From positions 1 through 50,886 of the IMG/VR virus record IMGVR_UViG_3300028284_000225: a stretch of 50,886 bases of DNA. The stretch is one strand, 5' to 3'. Below the pieces are notes generated by a model. That model worked only from the letters and a program-made list of their open reading frames with translations, did no database searches and was not told where the DNA came from. Numbering within the stretch: position 1 is the stretch's first letter; every line of letters begins with the position of its first letter. This document shows positions 38,798-47,005 of this stretch, one piece after another. Source of the stretch: a virus. A program made the translations under genes and the position numbers.

Positions 38798-39675
38798 TGG
38801 AACCAGAACTCATTACTTGGCGTGGTACGCCGGGAGTCGGTGATTTTATGTGGGCACTTAACTCTGCCCACAATTTCTGTTGGGCAGAAAAAACTACTGC
38901 CATCTTGGAAATGCACTGGGAACATGGTGAGGATTACATACATCATCCAGATGAGGAAGAGACCATTATAGAACGAATGGCATTCATACATAATTTCTAT
39001 CACAGGAAAGATGATGTGGAGGTGGTTCACGTCTTCAATGCCGACAGTAGGTACAAACACTGGAAGTATGCAGACGATATCATTAAAGACGAAGATGGTA
39101 ATGCAAGACAAGTAGCAAAGAATTCGCATGGAGAAAAGGCAAGGTTCTATTTCGATAGTGGTAAGTATTCAGATGAGATAGGTGGAAAGATACCAGACAA
39201 CAACTGGGTGTTCCGTGATGACATTGTTCATCCTCGTAAGCAAAACAAGATAGTTATCTGGAGACCAACCTTCAATGCAGAAATACCAAGAACTTGGAAA
39301 AGAGGGTTGACAAATAACGAATGGGATGATATAATAAGTATGTTGCGTGGGCAGGGATTCAATGTAGTTGAACTCACCTATAGAACACCAGTATCAGAAG
39401 CATTCTATGAGATATCTACATGTAGATTAGTATTATGTTATGATGGTATGTGGCATTATATAGCAAGAAACTTTAGTATACCTATGATAGTTATAAGTAA
39501 AGATGGAGTAACTAAGTATCACACACCACACGCAATAACGGCATCTGGTCTAAAAGAAGATAATTATAACATTTGGTGGTACCTAAAAGACATAGGAGAG
39601 TTTCTGGGAATACCACGAAAATACGCAATAGAACATAAACATCGGAGTAAGAAATATTATGAAGTCAGAGATTAA
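38797..39675 (+). CDS. GT9-like glycosyltransferase (heptosyltransferase-type), 292 aa
   Basis: Overlaps the previous gene by one base. ITWRGTPGVGDFMWAL resembles the N-terminal PGxGDF of GT9/GT-B. The late strand VLCYDGMWHYIARNFSIPM stands for the donor-binding DxxxxHxA region. It probably moves a nucleotide sugar. No active-site confirmation by eye. Overlaps the radical SAM gene by 17 bases. Confidence 0.6.
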   Translation: MEPELITWRGTPGVGDFMWALNSAHNFCWAEKTTAILEMHWEHGEDYIHHPDEEETIIERMAFIHNFYHRKDDVEVVHVFNADSRYKHWKYADDIIKDEDGNARQVAKNSHGEKARFYFDSGKYSDEIGGKIPDNNWVFRDDIVHPRKQNKIVIWRPTFNAEIPRTWKRGLTNNEWDDIISMLRGQGFNVVELTYRTPVSEAFYEISTCRLVLCYDGMWHYIARNFSIPMIVISKDGVTKYHTPHAITASGLKEDNYNIWWYLKDIGEFLGIPRKYAIEHKHRSKKYYEVRD

Positions 39676-40642
39676 AATTGACAGAGCAGTCATAGAGATA
39701 CAGGGTGCCTGTAATTTCGATTGTACTATGTGTCCGCAAGACAAAAGGACTGGAGGAAGACATAAGGGTTTCCTTCGTAAGATGAATTTACTCGAATTCG
39801 AAGATAACGTTGCCGACTGTAAACAGCATGGAATGAATGTAGTGAATCTGGATGGATCTGGAGAAGCAACATTAAATAACAACCTACCAGAATACATTAA
39901 GATCGTTAAGAAGTATGATGCAATGTCAGTTATCTTCTCTAATGGTTTCCGTATGCATGGTCAATACATGAAAGATTGTGTTGATGCAGGATTAGACTTC
40001 TTTAGGTTCTCGTTCATTGGCCCTACACCAGAACTGTATGATAAGTGGATGAACAACAAACGTGGATCTTCTTATCACCTAATTAAGAAACACGTAAAAG
40101 AGATGATGGATTACGTTAAAGAAACAGGATCGAATTGTGTTGTAGAAACATACCACCTTATTACAGACAACGATAATCTTGAGCAAGAACTGGAGCAGTA
40201 CAAAGCATTAGTAGACGAACTGGGTTGTAAGACCGAGATCTGGAAGATGCATAACTGGTCTGGTGCGTATGACATTGGAGAGACAAATGCACGTAAGGGT
40301 GAGACCAAATCATGTGGTAGACCTTTCTCTCCAGACGTAGTAATACGTGCAGGTGGATTAGACGGCAAACATGGTGCAGTCCATCCGTGTTGTCAAGTAC
40401 TTGGTAGAGATGAAGAAGCAGTACTTGGTCACACATCCGAGAACACTATCGAAGAAATCATTAGGGGTGAGGAGTACTCTGCATTGAGACAATCACATAG
40501 GGATAAGACCTATACAGATTATTGCAGAGATTGTGATTTTTTACTTGACGCACCCGAAACTTTAGTGTATACTAATAACAATCGTGCAGAACAAAAAATG
40601 CTCGGCACGTCATTCTCATTGGAGGATTACAGAGATGTATAA
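39659..40642 (+). CDS. Radical SAM enzyme with SPASM-like C-terminus, 327 aa
   Basis: GACNFDCTMC (C18, C22, C25) is the CxxxCxxC site for the [4Fe-4S] cluster and SAM cleavage; DGSGEAT is the GGE-like SAM-binding motif. The C-terminal half has CGRPF, HPCCQ and CRDC, cysteines for auxiliary clusters as in SPASM enzymes. It probably modifies a peptide, sugar or other substrate by radical chemistry. The IscU/IscA-like proteins could supply clusters. Target unknown. Confidence 0.82.
   Translation: MKSEIKIDRAVIEIQGACNFDCTMCPQDKRTGGRHKGFLRKMNLLEFEDNVADCKQHGMNVVNLDGSGEATLNNNLPEYIKIVKKYDAMSVIFSNGFRMHGQYMKDCVDAGLDFFRFSFIGPTPELYDKWMNNKRGSSYHLIKKHVKEMMDYVKETGSNCVVETYHLITDNDNLEQELEQYKALVDELGCKTEIWKMHNWSGAYDIGETNARKGETKSCGRPFSPDVVIRAGGLDGKHGAVHPCCQVLGRDEEAVLGHTSENTIEEIIRGEEYSALRQSHRDKTYTDYCRDCDFLLDAPETLVYTNNNRAEQKMLGTSFSLEDYRDV
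40545..40573 (+). promoter_or_regulatory. Possible internal early-type promoter
   Basis: TTGACG (40545-40550), 17 bp, TATACT (40568-40573), inside the last part of the radical SAM gene and ahead of 40635. Lacks the conserved flanks of the other early promoters. Confidence 0.35.
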
Positions 40643-40868
40643 TAAATTAAAAGAGGTATGGTTGACATGGTTAAAGGAAGAGTACGAAGTTACCTTCTGG
40701 TTTCCATCTACGGATCAATTCAATCCATTGCCCGTAAAGAAAACATATAAGGTAAAGAAGATCCACAAGAAAACACAAAAACATTTTGTTGCTACAGATC
40801 TTCTTGGAAGACAACTTGAAATCAAAACAACAGAACCATTCGACTTTAGGATAGTGAAGAAGTATTAA
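40635..40868 (+). CDS. Conserved T4-like hypothetical protein, 77 aa
   Basis: ATG at 40635 follows GGAGG; starts MYNKLKEVWLTWLKEEYEV, overlapping the radical SAM stop. Small beta-rich basic protein, common in marine T4-like phages. Function unknown. Confidence 0.72.
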   Translation: MYNKLKEVWLTWLKEEYEVTFWFPSTDQFNPLPVKKTYKVKKIHKKTQKHFVATDLLGRQLEIKTTEPFDFRIVKKY

Positions 40869-40870
40869 TT

Positions 40871-41659
40871 ATGAAAAGAATGATATACCAAGTGTGCTTG
40901 GGTGAAGCGTCTAACAGTAAATTATATAAACACTGTATCGAGTCTGTTGCAGACTATTGTGAGAAGTATCACATCGAACATATCGTACAGAGAGAACCCA
41001 TACTAAAGATCAAACCCGATATATTCAGCAGTAATCGTAGTACTGATAGTTATGAGAAGCACGGTGGATATCTTCCTATCTACGAGAAAGAGAATGCGTT
41101 TGACTTACTTGATAATTATGATCAAGTGGCAATCATTGATAGTGACATCTACATAAGATTTGACGCACCTAATATCTTTGATGAGTTTGGTGATGATTGT
41201 GATATGGGTGTAGTGTTCGAACGTGAGATGCCTATCACCGAACCTTATCTGGCAAAGATCAAGAACTACTCACAGATGCAATATCATTCTCTACACAGTA
41301 ATAAGGCAGACTTCAAACCTAACAGTCGTGGATTCGAGTTTGCTAACATGGGCATGATTGTGATGAACAGAACGTTCAAGACTTGGTTGGCAGATCATAG
41401 TGCCAAAGAGTTCTTGATGCGTCCACAGTTCAGAGACTTTATTGATGGTAAAGGTGCGTGGAAATGGTCTACTGATCAAACACTATTGAACTACTTCATC
41501 AAGAAGTATCCAGTTAATGTTAAACATATGAGTCATAAATGGAATGGATTATATGGTGCCAACACTAAGTTAGAAGAATGTCACTTCATTCACTTCTTCC
41601 TAAAAGACTTGTTACCAGAACGAGGAGAGAATGTTGAGGGGTTGATGGCATCGATATGA
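40871..41659 (+). CDS. GT8-like glycosyltransferase, 262 aa
   Basis: VAIIDSDIYIRF carries a DxD-type acidic motif; FANMGMIVMNRTF and QTLLNYFIKKY are the later donor/acceptor elements; CHFIHFFLK ends the domain with a His. GT-A fold assumed. Overlaps the next gene by ATGA. Paralogous in style to 35047 and 43328. Confidence 0.67.
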   Translation: MKRMIYQVCLGEASNSKLYKHCIESVADYCEKYHIEHIVQREPILKIKPDIFSSNRSTDSYEKHGGYLPIYEKENAFDLLDNYDQVAIIDSDIYIRFDAPNIFDEFGDDCDMGVVFEREMPITEPYLAKIKNYSQMQYHSLHSNKADFKPNSRGFEFANMGMIVMNRTFKTWLADHSAKEFLMRPQFRDFIDGKGAWKWSTDQTLLNYFIKKYPVNVKHMSHKWNGLYGANTKLEECHFIHFFLKDLLPERGENVEGLMASI

Positions 41660-42381
41660 AAGCATTAGTAATACATTTAGAGAACCAGAAGTACGATGAA
41701 CTACAAGCAAGTATCGAGAAGACTTCGTCACGTGTATATTGTGACTCGTTTCGTGCGACAACACCAGATACTATAGTACAAGATACTAAACAGTTCCCGT
41801 GGTTTAAATGGACATGGCCCTTGCACTCTCAACAAGATGGTCTTGATATCAAAACAGGTTTATATAAGTTTGCATACAATGCCGATGATCCACGTAAGAA
41901 GATTGCGTGTTCGGTAAGTCATATGAGAGCATGGCAAGAATGTGTTGAATACGATAGACCAGTTTATATCTTCGAAGCAGATGCTGTATTGACACGTGAT
42001 ATGCAACCCCACTATATGACGGGTGCAGATGGTAAACCTATGGCAGACATCATTGGGTTGAATGATCCAAGAGGTGCAACTCGTAGAGCATACAGTTTCC
42101 ATGGACAAGTGCAAAGTAGATATGAAGAAACTAAAGAAGTAATCCATCCAGTGCCTAATCTATCAGCAGTAGGGGAACCACCGTTGCCACATGGATTGGC
42201 AGGTAACAGTGCCTACTATATAACTCCAGTAGGTGCAAAGAAACTATTAGAGGGTGCAAAAGAATACGGCATGTGGCCCAACGATGCATTTATGTGCAAA
42301 GAACTATTTCCGTGGATCCGCACTGCGTATCCATATTTTACTAAAGTAAGTGGTACTGCTAAAAGCACCACTGTTAATTGA
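41656..42381 (+). CDS. GT25-type glycosyltransferase, 241 aa
   Basis: CSVSHMRAWQECVEY, YIFEADAVL (acidic motif), and GNSAYYITPVGAKKLL are the ordered GT25 elements. Transfers a sugar from a nucleotide donor; acceptor unknown. Followed by the co-chaperonin gene. Related to 6013 and 42661. Confidence 0.76.
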   Translation: MKALVIHLENQKYDELQASIEKTSSRVYCDSFRATTPDTIVQDTKQFPWFKWTWPLHSQQDGLDIKTGLYKFAYNADDPRKKIACSVSHMRAWQECVEYDRPVYIFEADAVLTRDMQPHYMTGADGKPMADIIGLNDPRGATRRAYSFHGQVQSRYEETKEVIHPVPNLSAVGEPPLPHGLAGNSAYYITPVGAKKLLEGAKEYGMWPNDAFMCKELFPWIRTAYPYFTKVSGTAKSTTVN

Positions 42382-42388
42382 GAACATT

Positions 42389-42664
42389 ATGAATTTATTA
42401 CACAACAACATCCTTGTGACTGAGAACACAGAAAGAGAAAGTACTAGTGCGGGTGGTATTCTTTTAACCGAAACCATTACCTCTGGACACAAACCCGCAA
42501 CCGTATTGGCAGTGAGTCTTGCAGTTGCCAACGAATATAAAGACACACTAAAAGCACGTGACACTGTATACTTAGATTGGTCTAAGTCAATGCCAGTAGA
42601 AGTTGACGGACTCAAGTGTGCGGTTATTGACATTGAACATGTCAAGATGGTAGTCGCAAAGTGA
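42389..42664 (+). CDS. GroES / gp31-like co-chaperonin, 91 aa
   Basis: ATG at 42389. NNILVTENTERESTSAGGIL is the GroES-type first strand and mobile loop; RDTVYLDWSKSMPVEVDG and IDIEHVKMVVAK are the later strands. In T4 gp31 replaces GroES to fold the capsid protein. The mobile loop (about residues 15-30) has GGIL, the GroEL contact. Sits inside the glycosyltransferase block. Confidence 0.8.
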   Translation: MNLLHNNILVTENTERESTSAGGILLTETITSGHKPATVLAVSLAVANEYKDTLKARDTVYLDWSKSMPVEVDGLKCAVIDIEHVKMVVAK

Positions 42665-43326
42665 CACCAACCAATTTCGTAATTACTATAATGGACAATA
42701 AAGACTCTGTGGAAGCATCGCAGAGATGTATTGATAGTGCACGAAAAAGAAATATGTCAGTAACTCGGTTCCCTGCTATTACTCCAAGAACTGAAGGGTT
42801 CGAGGACATGGTAGAAAACACGGGTCTTAATATAGATGCATTTGCTACGGGTTACTCTCGACCAGAGAATGCTCTGGCATGTTTCCTATCCCATATGTCA
42901 TTATGGCAATATGCTGTAGAAAACAGATGCAATACGATGATACTTGAGCATGATGCGGTATTTAAGGATACGGTAAGAAACATTCCGTTTGATAGGTGTG
43001 TGACTTTTGGCAAACCAAGTTACGGTACTTATAATACACCAGAAACTCTGGGTACTCAACTGTTAGTACATAAGAGATATTTTGGGGGTGCACATGCATA
43101 CATTGTATCACCTCTTGGTGCAGAGATGCTACTCGATAAAGTTAGAACAAACAGTGAACCAACAGATATTTATTTGAATAGGGACAACTTCCCATTTCTT
43201 GAAGAGCACTATCCATGGTTAGTCGAAGTAGAAGATACGTTCTCTACGGTACAGACACATGAAGGGTGTCATGCAAAGCATGGTATAGAAAATAAAGTTG
43301 GTAAATATCGCTTATTAGAGGCATAA
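42661..43326 (+). CDS. GT25-type glycosyltransferase, 221 aa
   Basis: GTG start overlaps the co-chaperonin stop (GTGA). ACFLSHMSLWQYAVE, MILEHDAVF and GAHAYIVSPLGAEMLL are the GT25 motifs. Third GT25 copy in the window. Acceptor unknown. Confidence 0.76.
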   Translation: MTPTNFVITIMDNKDSVEASQRCIDSARKRNMSVTRFPAITPRTEGFEDMVENTGLNIDAFATGYSRPENALACFLSHMSLWQYAVENRCNTMILEHDAVFKDTVRNIPFDRCVTFGKPSYGTYNTPETLGTQLLVHKRYFGGAHAYIVSPLGAEMLLDKVRTNSEPTDIYLNRDNFPFLEEHYPWLVEVEDTFSTVQTHEGCHAKHGIENKVGKYRLLEA

Positions 43327-43327
43327 T

Positions 43328-44047
43328 ATGGCATCATTATCATTGATAACTGTGTGTACAGACGCATATCCAATGACGTATGCTCGTAAATTGATTACAC
43401 GGTTCAAAGAACTATCAGAGTTTGAGGTGAATGCTTATTGTATTACCGATAGACCAGATGAGATTAATGACATTGCCGTTACTGTAGAACCACCATATGG
43501 TGCAGGTAAAGGTTGGTGGAACAAGATGAAAGTATATGACTCGTTTTATAAAGACGAGTACGCAGTTTATATGGACATTGATACTGTATTGATTAAGAAC
43601 TTTGATGATGAGATAAAGGTGGCAATGGGGCAATTACCCCGAAGAAACTATAAAGTTGCATGTGTCTCAGATGCTATAGGTTGGAAAAACAATAAATATA
43701 GTAGTTCGATGATGGTATTGAAGAAGGGTAAGATGCAAGATGTGCATGACCTCTTCAATTTAGAATCATGGAGACTATTTGATTATGATGGTGGTGATCA
43801 AGTCTGGGTTGGCAGGTTACTTTATGAATGGTACCCTGGCGGTATATCAGACGTTTGGTATATGGATGAAAGTAATCCCAGTCTGAAATTAAACTTAAAA
43901 TTTCATCTCGGTGAGAAGATATTGGGAGCATGGAAGTTCCCGTCTTACCTACCATCTAATTGCAAGATAGTAGATTGTGGTGGCAAACCAAAACCACACG
44001 AGTTGGGATATTTAAAATATATAAAGGAGAATTGGCAAGATGTTTAG
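43328..44047 (+). CDS. GT8-like glycosyltransferase, 239 aa
   Basis: YAVYMDIDTVLIKNF has a clear DxD motif; SSSMMVLKKGKM and GGDQVWVGRLLYEW follow, as in GT8-like and DUF-type nucleotide-diphospho-sugar transferases. Substrate unknown. Overlaps the spanin gene by 8 bases. Confidence 0.7.
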   Translation: MASLSLITVCTDAYPMTYARKLITRFKELSEFEVNAYCITDRPDEINDIAVTVEPPYGAGKGWWNKMKVYDSFYKDEYAVYMDIDTVLIKNFDDEIKVAMGQLPRRNYKVACVSDAIGWKNNKYSSSMMVLKKGKMQDVHDLFNLESWRLFDYDGGDQVWVGRLLYEWYPGGISDVWYMDESNPSLKLNLKFHLGEKILGAWKFPSYLPSNCKIVDCGGKPKPHELGYLKYIKENWQDV

Positions 44048-44444
44048 TAAATTACTAATGGGTCTGATTCTTATAATGGGGATCACGGGATTCACATATA
44101 AGATGACAACAGACCGAACAATCGCAGAGTTGAATGCGACTATTGCAACCCAAGGTTCTTTACTTGTTGCTTTTGAAACAAGAGAAGCAGAACAAGCAAG
44201 AACTATTGAGGCAATGGAAAACAACTTAAAGAAGACTACCGAAGCACTTGGTACTCTTAACACGAGGAACGCAGAGATAGAGAATGAGAACAAAAGGTAT
44301 CTCAGCATCTTTGCACGTCACGATCTGGCACGACTTGCAAGTGCAAAGCCTGGTCTAATAGAAACAAGAATTAACAAGGGGACTGCAAATGTATTTAAGA
44401 GCATCGAAGACGATACTGCTATCATTGACACTATTGACGATTAG
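44040..44444 (+). CDS. Inner-membrane spanin (Rz-like), 134 aa
   Basis: One N-terminal membrane helix (LLMGLILIMGITGFTY) then a long periplasmic coiled coil (ARTIEAMENNLKKTTEALGT, ENENKRYLSIFARHDLARLA). This is the topology of Rz-type i-spanins, which fuse inner and outer membranes at lysis. The overlapping lipoprotein gene supports it. Paired with the o-spanin. Confidence 0.78.
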   Translation: MFSKLLMGLILIMGITGFTYKMTTDRTIAELNATIATQGSLLVAFETREAEQARTIEAMENNLKKTTEALGTLNTRNAEIENENKRYLSIFARHDLARLASAKPGLIETRINKGTANVFKSIEDDTAIIDTIDD

Positions 44445-44811
44445 TGGTTGCTCTACTTTGGGTATGAGTTTTGGTGAACCACCTGCTCCAATCCCTGTAG
44501 AGATTAAAACTGTTGAGGTTAAGATCCCCATCATTCACCCAGAACTACCAAGGCAAATAGATCTAAAGGTACCGCAGTGGTATGTTGTGTCAGAAAAGAA
44601 TGTCGATACATTTCAGACAGACATTAGAAAACGTCACGCAGGTGACTTAGTGTTTGTTGCAATGTCTGTAGGAGACTATGAATTGATGTCCTACAACATG
44701 CAAGAGATCAAACGATATATAAATCAATTAAAGGAAGTCGTTGTATACTATCGTACAATGAACGAGGATGAAGTTCCAGAACCGATAGTAGAAGAAAAGG
44801 AAGGTAACTAA
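44389..44811 (+). CDS. Outer-membrane spanin lipoprotein (Rz1-like), 140 aa
   Basis: Starts inside the i-spanin gene (56-base overlap) in another frame, with AAGGGG upstream. The signal ends with lipobox ISGC; the mature part is Pro-rich (EPPAPIPVEIKTVEVKIP) as in o-spanins. Together with 44040 it forms an Rz/Rz1-like pair. The C-terminal half is longer than in lambda Rz1. Confidence 0.75.
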   Translation: MYLRASKTILLSLTLLTISGCSTLGMSFGEPPAPIPVEIKTVEVKIPIIHPELPRQIDLKVPQWYVVSEKNVDTFQTDIRKRHAGDLVFVAMSVGDYELMSYNMQEIKRYINQLKEVVVYYRTMNEDEVPEPIVEEKEGN

Positions 44812-45266
44812 TGTATGAATATAATTGTAAAGTCCGCAGAGTTGTTGACGGTGATACTGTGGATGTCGATATTGATTGTGGTTTCGGTATTGTCTATGCT
44901 AACCAGCGCATTCGCCTATACGGTATTGATACTCCCGAATCGAGGACGAAAGATCCTATTGAAAAGTATTTCGGGAAAATGGCAGGGAAGTTCCTATCGG
45001 ACAAACTCGGAGAAGAGTGCGTACTCAGAACTCACAAGGACAAGTCGGGAAAGTATGGACGGATCCTCGGACAATTCTTAGTATATGATGGTGTCACTGA
45101 TACACAGATGACTGTGAATGACATCATGATTCGTGATGGTCTGGCAGTGGCATACCATGGTCAGTCTAAAAATGACGTAGAAGCAGAACACCTAAGTAAC
45201 AGAGTTGTTTTAAGTGAACGATTAAATGTGGATCCTACTGATCCAAAAGTAAACCCATATCTATAG
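44811..45266 (+). CDS. Staphylococcal-nuclease-like (thermonuclease) protein, 151 aa
   Basis: VRRVVDGDTVDVDID, QRIRLYGIDTPESR (R35, D40, E43) and GKYGRILG (R84) match the catalytic Arg/Glu/Arg and calcium Asp residues of SNase. It degrades DNA or RNA, most likely host nucleic acid. No signal peptide. Adjacent to spanins but not obviously related. Confidence 0.85.
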   Translation: MYEYNCKVRRVVDGDTVDVDIDCGFGIVYANQRIRLYGIDTPESRTKDPIEKYFGKMAGKFLSDKLGEECVLRTHKDKSGKYGRILGQFLVYDGVTDTQMTVNDIMIRDGLAVAYHGQSKNDVEAEHLSNRVVLSERLNVDPTDPKVNPYL

Positions 45267-45283
45267 TATTAAGGAATTAGATT

Positions 45284-45910
45284 ATGAGATGGAACGTGCT
45301 CGGCAATGGTGACCATGCGTATCAATTTAAAAGAGGAACTGAAGGTAAGTTATTAATATGTAACATGCCCCCCTATGAGATACCCAACACCGAAGTATTT
45401 GCTACCTGTATGGTAGACTATAAAATGATGGGTGCATTAGCAGAGGGTAAGATCCAGTTGGATATGTATGACTGGATCCTTGGTACACGTCCAAGACACT
45501 GGATGGAAATGAACCCTGCATTCTACATGAAGTATGCACAGAAGATTAAAGCAATGCATACGCACGTACCAGAGTATGCACAACTGCAAGGGCAAAATGC
45601 CAATCAAGCGGCAACTAACTATAGTTGTGGTCATATGGCAGTTGATTATGCATGTCGTGTGAAGGGTGCGACTGAAGTACACATATATGGTTTCGACTCT
45701 ATGTTCGATACCACTTTAAGAAGTTATACAGACCTACTACTTGAATCAGATCGTAGTAATGAAAACACCTTTCGTCTCGCAAACAATTGGAGACCCGTTT
45801 GGACTGGATTGTTCGCAGAATTTGACAAGACGGAGTTTTTCCTGTATCATAGTCATGATAGGATCAAATTTCCTATCGGCAATAACGTAACTATTAAAGT
45901 GGAGAAGTAA
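45284..45910 (+). CDS. Sialyltransferase-like / DUF115-type protein, 208 aa
   Basis: Starts MRWNVLGNGDHAYQF, similar to the GNGPS start of GT42-like transferases. TNYSCGHMAVDYACRVKGAT and IYGFDSMFDTT look like the donor-binding TSG...A and GFD elements. It may add a sugar to a glycan. The assignment is by eye and tentative. Confidence 0.5.
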   Translation: MRWNVLGNGDHAYQFKRGTEGKLLICNMPPYEIPNTEVFATCMVDYKMMGALAEGKIQLDMYDWILGTRPRHWMEMNPAFYMKYAQKIKAMHTHVPEYAQLQGQNANQAATNYSCGHMAVDYACRVKGATEVHIYGFDSMFDTTLRSYTDLLLESDRSNENTFRLANNWRPVWTGLFAEFDKTEFFLYHSHDRIKFPIGNNVTIKVEK

Positions 45911-46095
45911 TGAAAATATTAGATAAAATCAAATCAATCACATGGGAAGATGTAAGAGACTCAGCAATAGATGTCCTTACATGGTTTTACGAGGAAGTGC
46001 TGTTGACCTGTAAAGATATTAAGAGTACGCATATGGTTTACCCAAGGGTAATTTATACTGCATTAGTCTTAATCTTGATTGCTCTATTTGTATAA
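45910..46095 (+). CDS. Small C-terminally anchored membrane protein, 61 aa
   Basis: TAATG overlap with the previous gene. Amphipathic N-terminus, hydrophobic C-terminal helix (VIYTALVLILIALFV). The stop codon lies in the TATAAATA late promoter of the next gene. No motif recognised. Confidence 0.65.
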   Translation: MKILDKIKSITWEDVRDSAIDVLTWFYEEVLLTCKDIKSTHMVYPRVIYTALVLILIALFV

Positions 46096-46098
46096 ATA
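46091..46098 (+). promoter_or_regulatory. T4-type late promoter TATAAATA
   Basis: Exact octamer overlapping the stop of the 45910 gene, 35 bases before the ATG at 46133. Same geometry as at 11186. Confidence 0.72.
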
Positions 46099-46132
46099 AG
46101 AGTATCAAACTAACAACAGAGACTCACTCTCA

Positions 46133-47005
46133 ATGAAGAAGTTCAACCATTTTATAACAGAACAAGAACTAATGCAGAATACTGCCGAAGACTTGATGGA
46201 GAAACTCATCACGTTCGGTGGTAAAGCATATCCTAAGTTCGGTAACATTGTCGTAATGGCAGGTGGTGCAGGATCTGGTAAAGGTTTTGTTCTTAACAAG
46301 TTGGTTGGTGTGGAAGGAAAGGTGTTTGACGTTGACGAGTTGAAGAGACTTGCATCTAAGACACCTGCTATTAAAAAGAGAGTACAGAAAGAACTTGGTG
46401 TTGATATCGAAGCACTTGGTAAAGATCTAAAGAATCCAGATAACGTATCTAAATTACACGACATTATTGCAAACTTTCTTGGAGCAGATAAAGGTAAGGA
46501 ACGTATGTTCTACCGTTCTGTTCTCACGTCACCTGCTGATCGTAAACCAAACATCATCTTTGATATGACCTTTAAAGAGTTAGGTAAACTTGAGAAGGTT
46601 GCCAATGATGCATCTAAGTTAGGTTACGACAAGAAGAACATCCATATCGTATGGGTAGTGAACGACATCGAAGTTGCAAAAGCACAGAATGCTAAACGTG
46701 CACGTAGAGTTCCTTCAGAGATCCTAATCAACACACACCGTGGTGCCGCTAATACCATGGGTGATATTATCAACATGGGTAATAAACTCAAGAAGTATAT
46801 GGATGGGGATATCGTATTCGCATTCAACAAGGTTGGTGTTGATGCTAACCTTGCAACATCTGGTAAGGGTGGTTCGTATGTTAAAGATGCGAATTACTTC
46901 TACGTCAAGAAGCAGGGCAAAGCACCTACTTCTGTCGATCAGTTAGATAAAGATATCAGACGTAAAATTAAGGGTTATGTACCTAAGAACGTAGACTGGG
47001 ATTAA
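46133..47005 (+). CDS. Zeta-toxin-like P-loop kinase with capsid-targeting-like N-terminus, 290 aa
   Basis: MKKFNHFITEQ is a packaging-like start with ITE at 8-10 as a possible prohead-protease site. The core has GGAGSGKG (44-51, Walker A), NIIFDMTFKE (Walker-B-like) and later Arg/Lys residues (NAKRARRVPSE), as in zeta-toxin/PezT-like kinases, which phosphorylate UDP-sugars. It has its own late promoter and no antitoxin gene beside it. A capsid-packaged kinase acting on early host metabolism is the inference. Confidence 0.72.
   Translation: MKKFNHFITEQELMQNTAEDLMEKLITFGGKAYPKFGNIVVMAGGAGSGKGFVLNKLVGVEGKVFDVDELKRLASKTPAIKKRVQKELGVDIEALGKDLKNPDNVSKLHDIIANFLGADKGKERMFYRSVLTSPADRKPNIIFDMTFKELGKLEKVANDASKLGYDKKNIHIVWVVNDIEVAKAQNAKRARRVPSEILINTHRGAANTMGDIINMGNKLKKYMDGDIVFAFNKVGVDANLATSGKGGSYVKDANYFYVKKQGKAPTSVDQLDKDIRRKIKGYVPKNVDWD

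Noticed and set aside
46133-47005. Toxin-antitoxin pair around the zeta-like kinase
   Set aside because: The neighbouring small gene 45910 is a membrane protein and the following gene lies on the other strand; nothing resembles an epsilon antitoxin.
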